From positions 3,658,001 through 3,722,000 of the forward strand of contig OU015677.1 of assembly GCA_907165275.2 (NCBI GenBank): a stretch of 64,000 nt of DNA. Direction: 5' to 3'. The notes beneath the pieces are model-generated. The model was given only the letters and a program-made list of their open reading frames with translations. It ran no database searches and had not been told where the DNA came from. Positions within the stretch are counted from its first letter, which is position 1. Each line of letters starts with the position of its first letter. The stretch is from Zygaena filipendulae. Lineage: Eukaryota > Arthropoda > Insecta > Lepidoptera > Zygaenidae. A program made the translations under genes and the position numbers. This document shows, one piece after another, positions 1-9,936 of the stretch.

Positions 1-195
1 ACTCTAAAGTACATTAACTTCTTGTTAAAATGTGTCTCTAGTTCAATAAGTTGCTACTACTTTAATATGATGGCATGTAAAGGAAGGCAACTCAAATATA
101 CACAAAATCATACTGTTTTGGTCACTTGTGTAATGGTTCACTTTATAACTTGAATTCCAACAACATCACAAGATTTGTGTAATCTAATAAATAAA

Positions 196-444
196 AAGGT
201 ATAAGCTTGCGTTATCGAAACCAAGCAAACGTGGTATATAGGTACGGATACTCATGTATCAAATCACTTATCTCAAATATACACAAACAACAACATCACA
301 AGATTTGTGTAATCCATTTCATAAGCCACAATTCACAGATCTACTTGACCTTACACTAAGGTATAAGCTTGTGTTATCGAAACCAAGCAAACGTGGTATA
401 TAGGTACGGATACTTATGTATCAAATCACTTATCTCAAATATAC
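196..444. repeat. Direct repeat pair of about 87 bp
   Basis: Positions 196-282 and 358-444 are near-identical direct copies, differing at a couple of bases. A shorter shared piece (AACATCACAAGATTTGTGTAAT) precedes each copy, at about 162 and 292. The part from about 314 to 395 also resembles the inverted spacer block at 50077-50145, so this edge carries sequence related to the receptor array. No gene is visible in 1-680. Confidence 0.75.
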
Positions 445-683
445 TTTATTGTACACACACAATAAGAAACATTTCACAAAACACATGTATACACGCCTAA
501 AATGCATGAAAAGTGGAACCCTGTGTTCATCACAAAAAGTCCACCCTCATTGGAATCAAATCCTTCCCTACTGCGCCAATTAAAATGAGTCGACGGCGAA
601 ATTTAACTGAAGGTTATTCAAGAAAAATTATAATATCTATTAAGAGATAGCATCTCAATCAAATATCTGCGCTTGTAAGGTAG

Positions 684-1889
684 GTGTTTACAAACAAAAA
701 AAGAACAAAAAAAATCTCCTTTGTTTTTTTTTTTTGCGGTAATCACTACATATTATTAAGCAAAGCCCCCCTTCTCTGTCTGTCTATCTCTCTGTTTGCG
801 ATAAACTCAAAACAACTGAACGGATTTTCATTTCTTTTCACCAATTTTTCAAAGATTATACAAATTGTTTGAAATACATATAACCATAATAATAATCGTT
901 GGAATTGTCGGAAAAACTACATTAAATTTGCATACTACATGTTGCCAGGGGTACAGAATTCTCGTGGGAGCTCCGAAATCAACGCGGGTGGAACCGCGGG
1001 GAAAAGTTCTAAATAACTGAAGGTATGCTGCCATTTCTTATTCGTGGCTCGCAAAAGGGTAGAATTGGAAAATATATAGAGGTTATTCAAACGGCTATTA
1101 CTCGTTAAGGGGTTCTAAAAGCCGTCAGAGAGTAACATTAGGGTCATGACAATGCACTACAATATTATTAATAACTATTCGGTATTATTGGGAGGTACCC
1201 CGATAAAAACTGGAATTATTGATTTGCTTTGTCAAAAATTTCTGACTACCTTCATCACGAAACTAATAACATCGATTTTTTTTATGCCAATAATTTAAAA
1301 TAACGAAAGTACAAAGAAAAACAACGACCAACAGCGTCAATTAATTGTACTACCTCGGGACCATAATCAATTACGATCGATGGTCTCGTGGCTCTCATTT
1401 AAAGGAACAATATCAGGGAGTGCCCTGACCTAATGTTCTTTCCATGATTTGTACTTTGAACGGACAGCTATTGGCAATCAGAATCACGTTTCATAGTATG
1501 AATGTTTCCATTCTATTAGTCTTTAATACCTAGCGAGTCAGTAATTATATCCAAAAATCATTGTAACAATAAAATCAATGTGGGTAGGTACTTACAGTTT
1601 CTCGGGTTCACGTCACACTTATGAGATGTAAAGAAAAGAGGTCCTCTAGTTAACTATACTTTTATTCTCGCTACTATAGCTATTACAACCGCACATATAC
1701 CATATATACACTAGAAATAGAACACTTATTATGACCACTTAAGTCGAGCAGAGTAACTAGAAAGAAGCTCTTCTGTGCCGACACTAGTATTTATACCCAC
1801 AATCCCACCAAAAATTGTGGGCGTACACTACTTTAATTTATCAAATGGGAATGAGGGTACCGACTAAATAACAGTGTTGCCATGACATA
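684..1889. other. Non-coding stretch with a Helitron-like scrap
   Basis: Positions of about 905-1010 carry a degraded Helitron-like 3' portion (a GTTGCCAGGGGTACAGA-like motif followed by a CGCGGGTGGAACCGCGGGG hairpin) without an intact CTAG end. I see no convincing coding sequence, RNA gene or other element in the rest. Confidence 0.4.
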
Positions 1890-2195
1890 ATGCAAGAATT
1901 CTCTGAAATAAGGCACGACTTAATAGAGAACATGACATTTTATTCAGAACTAAGAAGGATGGTAAAGAGTTGCAACTTCAAAGAATTAGAAGAAAGAATG
2001 TTAAGAGACCGTATTGTCATGGGGGTCAGAGACAAAAGATTACAACGGAAACTTCTGGAAACAACTGAGTTAACATTACAAACTGCGGTGGATCGTTGCC
2101 GTGCAGCTGAATTATCCCAGGAACATGCAAGGATTATACAGAAAAATGAAGAAACTTGTAAAGCGCTGAGGGTTCCCATCCTCAGCATATGCTGA
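1890..2195 (+). pseudogene. Decayed Ty3/gypsy-type gag fragment
   Basis: This open stretch of 101 codons contains a helical segment reading LRDRIVMGVRDKRLQRKLL and then a CRAAE motif. That is the same arrangement as the C-terminal half of the gag domain in the intact retrotransposon at 51108-55262 (LTQMIRGLTDAQLRERLL, then CRAAE). There is no zinc knuckle, protease or reverse transcriptase after it, because a LINE tail follows directly. It is a truncated relic from a different gypsy family and is not a host gene. The LTR-like sequence at 2550-2838 may belong to the same element. Confidence 0.65.
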
Positions 2196-2367
2196 GTCAG
2201 CTGCCATTTGCAGCAACAGAGGCACACCGCGACCAATACAAATTTATTAATTTAGGCTTTAAGTTATAAAAATATTATATATTTATTTTGTCAACTCTCT
2301 GTGTAATCTGTATGTGTGTGTGTCTGTTGTGCAATAAAAAATATTCTATTCTATTCTATTCTATTCT
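2196..2367 (+). mobile_element. 3' tail of a non-LTR retrotransposon
   Basis: The segment ends with a CAATAAA signal followed by four to five ATTCT repeats (about 2331-2367). Such a short tandem tail is typical of CR1-like LINE 3' ends. Only 3' UTR-like sequence is present. The 5' boundary with the gag relic is approximate. Confidence 0.55.
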
Positions 2368-2539
2368 AAAGTTGGTGCAGTTCACTGTAAAACAACTGTA
2401 ATAAAGTTTAATGGCAATAGGTTATAAGTATAACAGATAAGTTATTGCAGGAGAGAAAAGTTTTAAAAGTTGTTCAGAGCATTTGGAATTTATCTTTTAT
2501 TTTGTGAGTTGGTATTCTTTTTTTTGTTTTTTTTTTGTG

Positions 2540-2838
2540 GAGAGGGGGATGATGTAGTGGTTGACCAAACGCAATAACATGGACAATCGCAACGCAGTTG
2601 ATACAGACTGTCTGAGATGTACGGAGTAACAATTGGGTCTTTTGATACTTAACCTATAAATGTATGGAGATCGCGCGTGGTCAACTACAGACTGATAACT
2701 AGCTGCTGTGTAACAAGGTATTAGTTTGTCAATTAGTCAGTTGCGCTCGACTTTGTCACGTAAAGCTGTAATTATTAATTCTCAAGGATCTTAATAAAAC
2801 CCCAAGTGCTACAAAAGTATTTTATTTAATTTACAACA
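2540..2838 (+). mobile_element. Probable polypurine tract plus LTR of a decayed gypsy element
   Basis: A purine run (GTGGAGAGGGGGA, 2537-2549) is followed by sequence that starts TGATGTAGTGG at 2550 and ends TTACAACA at 2838. This is the PPT then TG...CA arrangement of a 3' LTR (about 289 bp). A TATAAA-like box lies near 2653. I see no second LTR in the window, so the assignment rests on structure only. Confidence 0.5.
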
Positions 2839-2839
2839 T

Positions 2840-3146
2840 ATAATACAGTAAGCAACATGACTAAATCTGTCGATTACATGCTCTAATGAGGCCAGAACTG
2901 ACATAAAAATGTCAGCATCTCACAGTTGTATTTTTATAGTTATAAGTTTCTGTAAACAGACTGTAAAATTATTTTGGTGTACAATAAAGTGTATTCTATT
3001 CTATTCTATTCTATATTTGAAATTAAAAAAAATCGTATTTTTTTATTGAGCGCAGTCAGAGACGGGAACTCTTTTCGATAGTAAGCAACATGACTAAATC
3101 TGTCGATTTCATGCTCTAATGAGGCCAGAACTGACATAAAAATCCC
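2840..3146 (+). repeat. Detached satellite monomers split by a LINE tip
   Basis: Positions 2848-2931 and about 3014-3146 match the 150-bp satellite found at 4330-5640 (AGTAAGCAACATGACTAAATCTG...GACATAAAAATGTCAGCATC). The two parts are separated by an insert at about 2931-3013 ending in CAATAAA and ATTCT repeats. That insert is the last ~80 bp of a LINE, sitting between CAGTTGTAT and ATTTGAAATT of one monomer. Confidence 0.7.
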
Positions 3147-3835
3147 ATCAAAAACAAACTTGTAAAAAAGTCCTAAGTCTCGCAACTCAGTTCTTCTACA
3201 GTAAAAAGTTGTGAGATCAATGTAATACCAAGTCGGTCAATTTATTCAGTGCCTACTTAAGGGTCCTTCTGTCTAAAGTTATCATGTTATAAGCTAATCT
3301 AATAACATTTTATAGTGACCATATCAAATTTAAAAATCTTTTATGTTTTAAATAGATTGATTGGCTTGGCGATCACGTGAAAACACAATATATTTCACAT
3401 GTAATACATAATAATTATGGTTCTAAACAATCTAATTTAATTATAATAATGTAATTGTAATTAATATATAATAATGACCTTTCCTGTACCCTTGACAACG
3501 TGTAGTATGCAATAATTAATTCACCCGCGTTGATATCAGAGTTCGCGCGGGAATTCCAGAAATGAATCCTAGCTAGATCGATTTATGGCCCCCGAAATCC
3601 CCTGTATACAAAATTTCAGGAAAATCGTTGGAGCATTCAGATTAGGGTAATTTTATCTCGGAATTCCCGAAGGATCTCCGAAATTAACGCTGGTGAAATC
3701 TCATGAAATTTTGCATGCACGTTGTCAGGGGTAAAGAAAACCTAGGGATATAGGGTACTAACTACTTTGCATCTCTGAATTCCCGCGGGATCTCCGAAAT
3801 TAACGCGGGTGAAACCGCGGGGAACAGCTAGTCTC
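3147..3835. other. Non-coding stretch with Helitron-like fragments
   Basis: No gene is visible. Positions of about 3478-3570 hold a minus-oriented Helitron-like fragment. Positions of about 3600-3833 hold a plus-oriented one ending CGCGGGGAACAGCTAG at 3833, with two overlapping copies of the GAATTCCCGCGGGATCTCCGAAATTAACGC-type core region. Confidence 0.55.
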
Positions 3836-3840
3836 ATATA

Positions 3841-3946
3841 TTTATATGGGATTACAAAGTTATTTGTGCAGTTGGTACATATAACTGCATATATAACTTT
3901 GTAATTCCATACATTTATATGGGATTACAAAGTTATTTATGCAGTT
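3841..3946. repeat. Three-part direct and inverted repeat
   Basis: A ~33-bp segment (TTTATATGGGATTACAAAGT...GCAGTT) occurs at 3841-3873, inverted at 3882-3911, and direct again at 3913-3946. It can fold into a hairpin. I see no coding potential. Confidence 0.7.
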
Positions 3947-4325
3947 AATGTATCTAGAAAACTGGACCGAAATTGCAAAATATTTTAGTTTTTCCTTGAT
4001 TTATACAATAAACACTAATTGTATTCTAAATTTCAAACTTCTATGTCTGCTAGAAGTGCCTTAGAGTTTTGATGATCGGTCAGTGAGTGAGTGAGTGAGT
4101 GACCTACAAAATTAAGAAACTTTGACGAGTTATAATTCTTAATAAACTACTGGTTCAAATCGAATGAAATTTAAATTATACCGTCTTTATACAATACCTG
4201 CTTGTTTACTTAAAATTCAGGCTTCTAGTTTTATCCACAACGAAGTTATAGGGGGTCGAAAATGGCCTGAATTGCTTCGAGAAAAGGATAGTACGGCCGT
4301 GCCGCTTTTGTTGCTCGACTTGGCG
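3947..4325. repeat. Dispersed repeat segment with (GTGA)n
   Basis: This region contains AAACTTCTATGTCTGCTAGAAG, then TTTTGATGATCGGTCAGTGAG and a (GTGA)n run at 4083-4102, then AAGAAACTTTGACGAGTTATAA. I recognise this order from abundant lepidopteran dispersed repeats, but I cannot name the family. A 72-codon open stretch at 4164-4382 runs into the satellite and is not credible as a gene. Confidence 0.35.
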
Positions 4326-5640
4326 GGGGCACTGCCGTGCCCCCAGATGTCAGCATCTCACAGTTGTATATTTAAAATTTAATTTTTTTTTATTTTTTTA
4401 TTGAAAACAGTCAGAGACGGGAACTCTTTTCGATGGTAAGAAACATGACTAAATCTGTCGATTTCACCCTCTATTGAGGCCCGAACTGACATAAAAATGT
4501 CAGCATCTCACAGTTGTATATTTGAAATTAAAAAAAATCGTATTTTTTTATTGAGCGCATTCAGAGGTGGGAACTCTTTTCAATAGTAAGCAACATGACT
4601 AAATCTGTCGATTACATGCTCTTATGAAGCCAGAACTGACATAAAAATGTCAGCATCTCACAGTTGTATGTTTGAAATTTAAAAAATTCGTATTTTTTTT
4701 TTAAACAGTCAGAGACGGGTACTCTTTTCTGTAGTAAGCAGAATGACTAAATCTGTCGATTAAATGCTCTAATGAGGCCAGAACTGACATAAAAATGTCA
4801 GCATCTCACAGTTGTATATTTGAAATTTTAAAAATTCGTATTTTTTTATCGAAAACAGTCAGAGACGGAAACTCTTTTCGATAGTAAGCAACATGACTAA
4901 ATCTGTCGATTACATGCTCTAATGAGGCCAGAACGGACATAAAAATGTCAGCATCTTACAGTTGTATATTTGAAATTTAAAAAAATCGTATTTTTTATTG
5001 AGTGCAGTCACAGATGGGAACTCTTTTCAATAGTAAGCAACATGACTAAATCTGTCGATTACATGCTCTAATGAAGCCAGAACTGACATAAAAATGTCAG
5101 CATCTCACAGTTGTATGTTTGAAATTTAAAAAAATCGTATTTTTTTTTTTAAACAGTCAGAGACGGGAACTCTTTTCTATAGTAAGCAGGATGACTAAAT
5201 CTGTCGATTACATGCTCTAATGAGGCCAGAACTGACATAAAATGTCAGCATCTCACAGTTGTAAATTTGAAATTTAAAAAAATTCGTATTTTTTTATTGA
5301 GCGCAGTCAGAGATGGGAACTCTTTTCAATAGTAAGCAAAATAACTAAATCTGTTGATAAAATGCTCTAATGAGGCCAGAACTGACATAAAAATGTCAGT
5401 ATCTCACAGTTGTATATTTTAAATTTAAGAAAAATCGTATTTTTTTTATTGAGCGCTGTCCGAGATGGGAACTCTTTTCAATAGTAAGCAAAATAACTAA
5501 ATCTGTTGACTACATGCTCTAATGGGGCCAGAACTGACATAAAAATGTCAGCATCTCACAGTTGTAAATTTGAAATTTAAAAAAATCGTATTTTTTTATT
5601 GAGCGCAGTCAGAGACGGGAACTCTTTTCGATAGTAAGCA
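4326..5640 (+). repeat. Tandem satellite array, ~150-bp monomer, about 8-9 copies
   Basis: The landmark CAGCATCTCACAGTTGTA recurs at about 4350, 4501, 4651, 4799, 4949, 5098, 5246, 5397 and 5549, giving periods of 148-152 bp. Each monomer carries TCAGAGACGGGAACTCTTTTC, then AGTAAGCAACATGACTAAATCTGTCGATT, then ATGCTCTAATGAGGCCAGAACTGACAT, then AAATTTAAAAAAATCGTATTTTTTT. Monomers differ at roughly 5-10% of positions by eye. The array ends abruptly at about 5640, inside AGTAAGCA. Confidence 0.9.
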
Positions 5641-6213
5641 GGGATATAGGGACAGAGAAAGCGACTTTGTTTTTTAATATGTAGTGATAATAAATATACC
5701 TAATTATAGTCATTATTTTGATCTCACCTATATTGATATAGGTAATTAAGTCAAAAGAGTTGAACTATTTTGTCCTGGCACAGGCATATTTATGCTTAAA
5801 AGGAAGCTCCAGCTATTTATTTAGTTATAAGTATACATTGTGAAAGTAAATAAATAATTTTGATTTTTTTGATTTTAATTTTGATTTTGTTTTTATTTAC
5901 TATATTTACCGGTCAGACAGAATATTATATTTTATTTAAAGGTTTTTTTACTTTTTATCTTTTTAGAGATGATTTTTTTTTTATTCATATTATGTTATTA
6001 ATATAATGTAGGTTTGTTAGATTTTTTATTATTAAATATTTTAATTCCCTCATTTGATTATAAATAAAAAAAAAAACAATATTTTGTTTAAATTACCTAA
6101 CTTTCATTTAATTTGAAAACACAAACAGCTTAAAAATACATGAAAAATCGAACACTTAGTCGTTTAATTGACTTTTTATCAATATGATTTAACCAGAATT
6201 TCAAACACTAAAT
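5641..6213. other. AT-rich non-coding stretch
   Basis: A weak LINE or SINE-like 3' end is visible at about 5800-5890 (GTGAAAGTAAATAAATAATTTTGATTTT and GATTTT repeats). Nothing else is recognised, and there is no coding signal. Confidence 0.3.
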
Positions 6214-6436
6214 AGTAGATTATACACCAAGGGGATAAAGCACTGTTTTATGTCACGGGCGCTACATTGAATCCTGAACATAACGAAGGACTCCAAATTT
6301 AACTCCCGAGCGCAGCGAGGGTGTTATAAGTTAATTCCCGACCAAAGGGAGGGAATTAAGATTGAGTCCTGAGTGCAGTGAGGGATTCAAGCGCCCAAGA
6401 AAAAAACAGTTTTATCCCTGTGGTGTATACTCTACT
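6214..6436. mobile_element. Small MITE-like element with terminal inverted repeats
   Basis: The left end AGTAGATTATACACCAAGGGGATAAAG pairs with the reverse complement of the right end (AGTAGAGTATACACCACAGGGATAAAACTG...), giving an imperfect TIR of about 35 bp around a ~150-bp core. The core has short inverted motifs such as CCCGAGCGCAGCGAGGG. It has no coding capacity, and I could not define a target duplication. Confidence 0.6.
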
Positions 6437-8315
6437 TTTCTCACATAATGCGAGACAATAAAAAACCAGGCTTAGTAGATCCTATATAGCCACTTCTTTC
6501 AGCTGGCGTGGCCTACTCGATTTGACAAACAAATGAAGTTCGTCTCACTGCGAATCTAGTGGGCCACGGCTTCGGTCTTCGAAAATCGAGTTGGCCGCGC
6601 CCGCTGAGAACACATTCTGTTTAGCGAAATGAGACGTTATGGACATAGCAATAAGAATTATAAAAGTGAAAATCACATTATTGACCAGCGGGTTATAATG
6701 AAATTCAATAGAACATTATAACCCGGCTAAAGCCAAGAGATATAATGTCTTGCTTTCGGTAAGGTTTACATGACATATAATTCGGCATTGTCGAGCATGT
6801 GGTGTGAAAAGACAGTTACTGTGCATGGATTATTCAACAACTGTATTTTAGATCAGTAATCTGTATAATCTTAGTACCACAGAACAATAATGTAGACAGT
6901 TAAAGTCAAATAGCGCTTTTTCATAAGTAATGTTCGTTGAATTCAATTATATTTACAATTCATAAACAAGGCTAAGTGATATAACTGTTATTTAGACTTG
7001 AAATTGCAACAAACTGTGAGTGCAAAGTAAATCTGTGATAGTTACGAATACATTACAACTTTAGAAGACGGCTGCGCTTTATCCAACTGTTTTTTAGTAT
7101 TGTAAGAGATTTCAATATAGAATAGATAAACATGACTAAAACACAAAAACTTAATTTAAAACAATATTATTTAACTGAACATTCATTTACACCCACCAAA
7201 GGGAAGCTTAACACCCAACACGTAATATAATTTATTCAATATCACTATATATGTACCTAATCAATATTTAAAGACATTAATTTTGCACGTTTTTGGCGGT
7301 AACTCAAAACTATGTTTATGCACTTAACGGCCTTTTAATAAACGCACGGCAGTATTATAGTAAGGATTTATAAAACTAAAAATATGGTAAATATTAATCC
7401 TTACCCCTCGTTCATGTCCATTTCGCGCGGGAATTCACCTTTTAACTCTTTTGAGAATTCTCGGACAACTTTTTTTTTTTTTTTTATTAAAAACCAATAT
7501 GTACAAAATACAAAATTCACATATTTCCAGTGCAACAAAAACCAAATTTGGTTTGTCTGTGCTCTGCGACGGTTTGAGGCTACATTTTACATTATTCTCT
7601 GAATTAATCGAAAGTTTTGTAAGTGCGAGGCGCGCGCGGGGGCACACCGGAAAAGTACTACGACGTAGACGTCTTTTAGCGTTGAAATGTCACTTAGACG
7701 TTTTTTGTATCGTAATCATTGACTTATTATTTGAAACAATCAAACCTAAACAACGGTCACTGTCTTTTAAAATTGCAAAAGAAAACAAATTAACATTGGC
7801 TTTCCAACGACTATCCAGCTAAGTAGGACTAACAGTGTTGTAGAGTAGTAATTGAAAAAAACTGTCTTTTAGGCATCATAAACGTCAATGCGTTTGATTT
7901 AAAATAAATAACTAAAATACATAATAAAGTGACATAACGGTCTTGTACTATTGCAGTTCTTTGTGACCGTTTTCTAACATTGCATTTTGATTAAAATTAA
8001 ATTTGCAATAGACCGTTACGAGTAGGTATTTAGCCGTGTTCTAGTTCTATAAAGTGGCTTAACCGTATTTAAGTGTTGTACGATCTCAAAAATGATGTAG
8101 TTAGCCGCGGAGGTAGTATCCAGATTACGTAGTTTAAAATAAGATAGAAAAAATTGGCCCAGACTGAATGATAAAGAAATAGTTCAAATTTGATAAAATG
8201 TCACTTAACGGCCTTATAACAAACGGACGGCAGTATAGGTAGGTAGGTACAAACAAAAAAAAAATTTACTACAGGAAATAGTGCATTTATTTGCCCTTAC
8301 TTGGTTATTATTAAA
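6437..8315. other. Non-coding stretch with a distant direct repeat
   Basis: A 38-40-bp direct repeat (CACTTAACGGCCTT...ACGCACGGCAGTAT) occurs at 7321-7360 and 8202-8239. Shorter related motifs (AACGGTCTTG, AGACCGTTACG) lie between. Open stretches near 7384-7822 have low-complexity translations and no recognisable domain. I call no gene. Confidence 0.4.
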
Positions 8316-8619
8316 TCCTTACTATTAAGTGAAAGTTTGTATGAATGTATGTTTGTTACTCTTTCACGCAAAAACCACTAAATGGATTTTATGTTGAAAC
8401 TTTACAATAACATATTATATACAAAAGAATAACAGACAGGGTACTTTTTATCCCGGAATTCCCGCGGGATCTCAAAAAGTCCCGCGGGTGTAATTGAATT
8501 AATTATTACATATTATAATGCGTTGTCAGTGTATAGAAAAAGACATAGGGTTCTTTTTATTCTAGAATTCCCGCAGGATCTCCAAAATTAAGGCGGGTAA
8601 AACCGCGGGGAACAGCTAA
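8316..8619 (+). mobile_element. Helitron-like element at the 3' end of receptor M1
   Basis: It begins A|TCCTTACTATTAAGTG and ends CCGCGGGGAACAGCTAA, a CTAG variant, after a CGGG...CCGCG hairpin. It holds two copies of the CATAGGGT...GAATTCCCGC core, so it is longer than its counterparts at 19240, 35916 and 46693. It lies antisense to M1, and its end is 14 bp from the M1 stop codon. Confidence 0.7.
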
Positions 8620-8633
8620 TAGTTTATATAATA

Positions 8634-9554
8634 TTAGTGTCTGAAGGGGATCATTTCCCTATCATATCTTCGTCTCATATACTCTGACCACAATTTCCTT
8701 GTATCGCTGTTACCAAAGACACTGTAGACGATACAAATTGGGGTTGAAATATAAGAGACACTATCCAAATATATACATGTAATAATTAAGTAACGAAGAG
8801 TGTGTCCGTCCAGCGGTAATTTGGAGCGATCAAAATTCCAGGAATGCTGTGCAATATCAAACAAGACGTTTATAACTATAATTACTTGAACACAAAGTAT
8901 GCAAATAACGTGTGCGGAAATAATAGTGTACAAAACTATAAATCTGATCACCATATGCACTGTTTTCTTCACGTGATCGTTACGAGATTTCCTAGCCTTG
9001 ACGACGGACATGACAATGGTGCAGTAGATTACTGAGCTTGCGCTCAGTATTATGATACTTAAAATAAATGACATTTGTACATGTGCACTAATTGAATTAA
9101 ATATGAAAGAAATTGAAATAACTATTGCTGGAAAAAAATAAACGAACATATACAAATAAGTGGGATACACATTTTCTGTAATGATGACTCGCACCAGCAT
9201 CTGACGCATGTGCAGAATAAATAAAATCATCCATTCTAATAAAATTAAATAAAAGTAGTCTTCAATAACCATAAACGTAATAGTATGATCGCTTCTAAAG
9301 TATCTATTGAAAACGATTCCATCGTAAACCAATAATGCTGTAACAAAGTGCAGCAACACCCGGTTGTGTTCCTGCTGTCTCCATTTCTTGAACATTATGC
9401 ACGTCAGCACGTGTGGGATGAAGAGGACGAAAGAAAGAAAAAGACCTATTCTTGTCGTTGCCATATATACATATGCAGCTATCAGCATCTGATATGAAAC
9501 TTCAATTACCGTTTTGTCTGCAGTTATAACAGTAATTACTCCAGAATCATTCAT
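8634..9554 (-). CDS. 7TM receptor M1, family-2 (secretin/adhesion-like) GPCR
   Basis: A predicted plasma-membrane receptor of 306 aa; ligand unknown. Hydrophobicity shows seven membrane segments. TM1 and TM2 flank the ICL1 motif KKWRQQEHNRVLLHF. TM3 has LLEWMILFILHMRQMLVRV, resembling the W-rich TM3 of adhesion GPCRs. ICL3 is KARKSRNDHVKK. TM7 and the tail read YISTPICIVYSVFGNSDTRKLW. The ATG at 9554 was chosen because the context CAACAATGAATGATTCT is shared by the M and N types; the open frame continues upstream to a GTG at 9629 without an ATG. N2 is a possible N-glycosylation site. Differences from M2-M4 are YSVFG in place of YCVFG, NDHVKK in place of NAHVKK, and loss of about four residues before TM3. 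The coding region is a single exon. Class assignment is by motif similarity only; a methuselah-like or lineage-specific 7TM family is the alternative. Confidence 0.85.
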   Translation of the reverse strand: MNDSGVITVITADKTVIEVSYQMLIAAYVYMATTRIGLFLSFVLFIPHVLTCIMFKKWRQQEHNRVLLHFVTALLVYDGIVFNRYFRSDHTITFMVIEDYFYLILLEWMILFILHMRQMLVRVIITENVYPTYLYMFVYFFPAIVISISFIFNSISAHVQMSFILSIIILSASSVIYCTIVMSVVKARKSRNDHVKKTVHMVIRFIVLYTIISAHVICILCVQVIIVINVLFDIAQHSWNFDRSKLPLDGHTLRYLIITCIYLDSVSYISTPICIVYSVFGNSDTRKLWSEYMRRRYDREMIPFRH

Positions 9555-9733
9555 TGTTGAAATTGCGTGCAGGCAGATCAAAAGTACGTAGTTTAACCGG
9601 CGGATCTCGCTTCTCCTGCCACCAGACACGGCCGAGTTACCAGCAGGCTACGGTGAATGTTTTTCACTTGATCCTGAAACATTAATTCGAATTAATTCAT
9701 TTATTAAGAACACGTGTATTCATCTACTTATTA

Positions 9734-9936
9734 TCCCTACTAATATTATAAATGCGAAAGTAACTCTGTCTATCTGTCTGTCTGTTACACTTTCACGCCG
9801 TAACGGCTTAACCGATCATCATGAAATTTTCATACACACTGTCAGGGGTACAGAGAAGGACATAAGATACTTTTTGTCCCGGAACTCCCGCGGGAACTTC
9901 GCGATTAACGCGAGTGAAACCGTCGGGAACAGCTAG
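9734..9936 (+). mobile_element. Complete Helitron-like element (Lep1 type)
   Basis: It is bounded as A|TCCCTACTAATATTATAAAT...GTCGGGAACAGCTAG|T, with a subterminal GCGAGTGAAACCGTCG weak hairpin. It lies about 180 bp upstream of the M1 start, antisense to M1. The same insertion is present upstream of M2 (20510-20711) and M3 (37258-37468) but not in the corresponding place at M4. The family name is from memory. Confidence 0.75.

Noticed and set aside
7384..7822. Overlapping open stretches up to 123 codons
   Set aside because: The translations are low-complexity and begin in a T-run; there is no domain, no conserved copy and the context is repetitive.
8634..9554. Receptor genes considered as insect odorant or gustatory receptors
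   Set aside because: The length is shorter than is usual for those families, the usual C-terminal motifs are absent, and the ICL1, TM3 and tail motifs fit family-2 GPCRs better.
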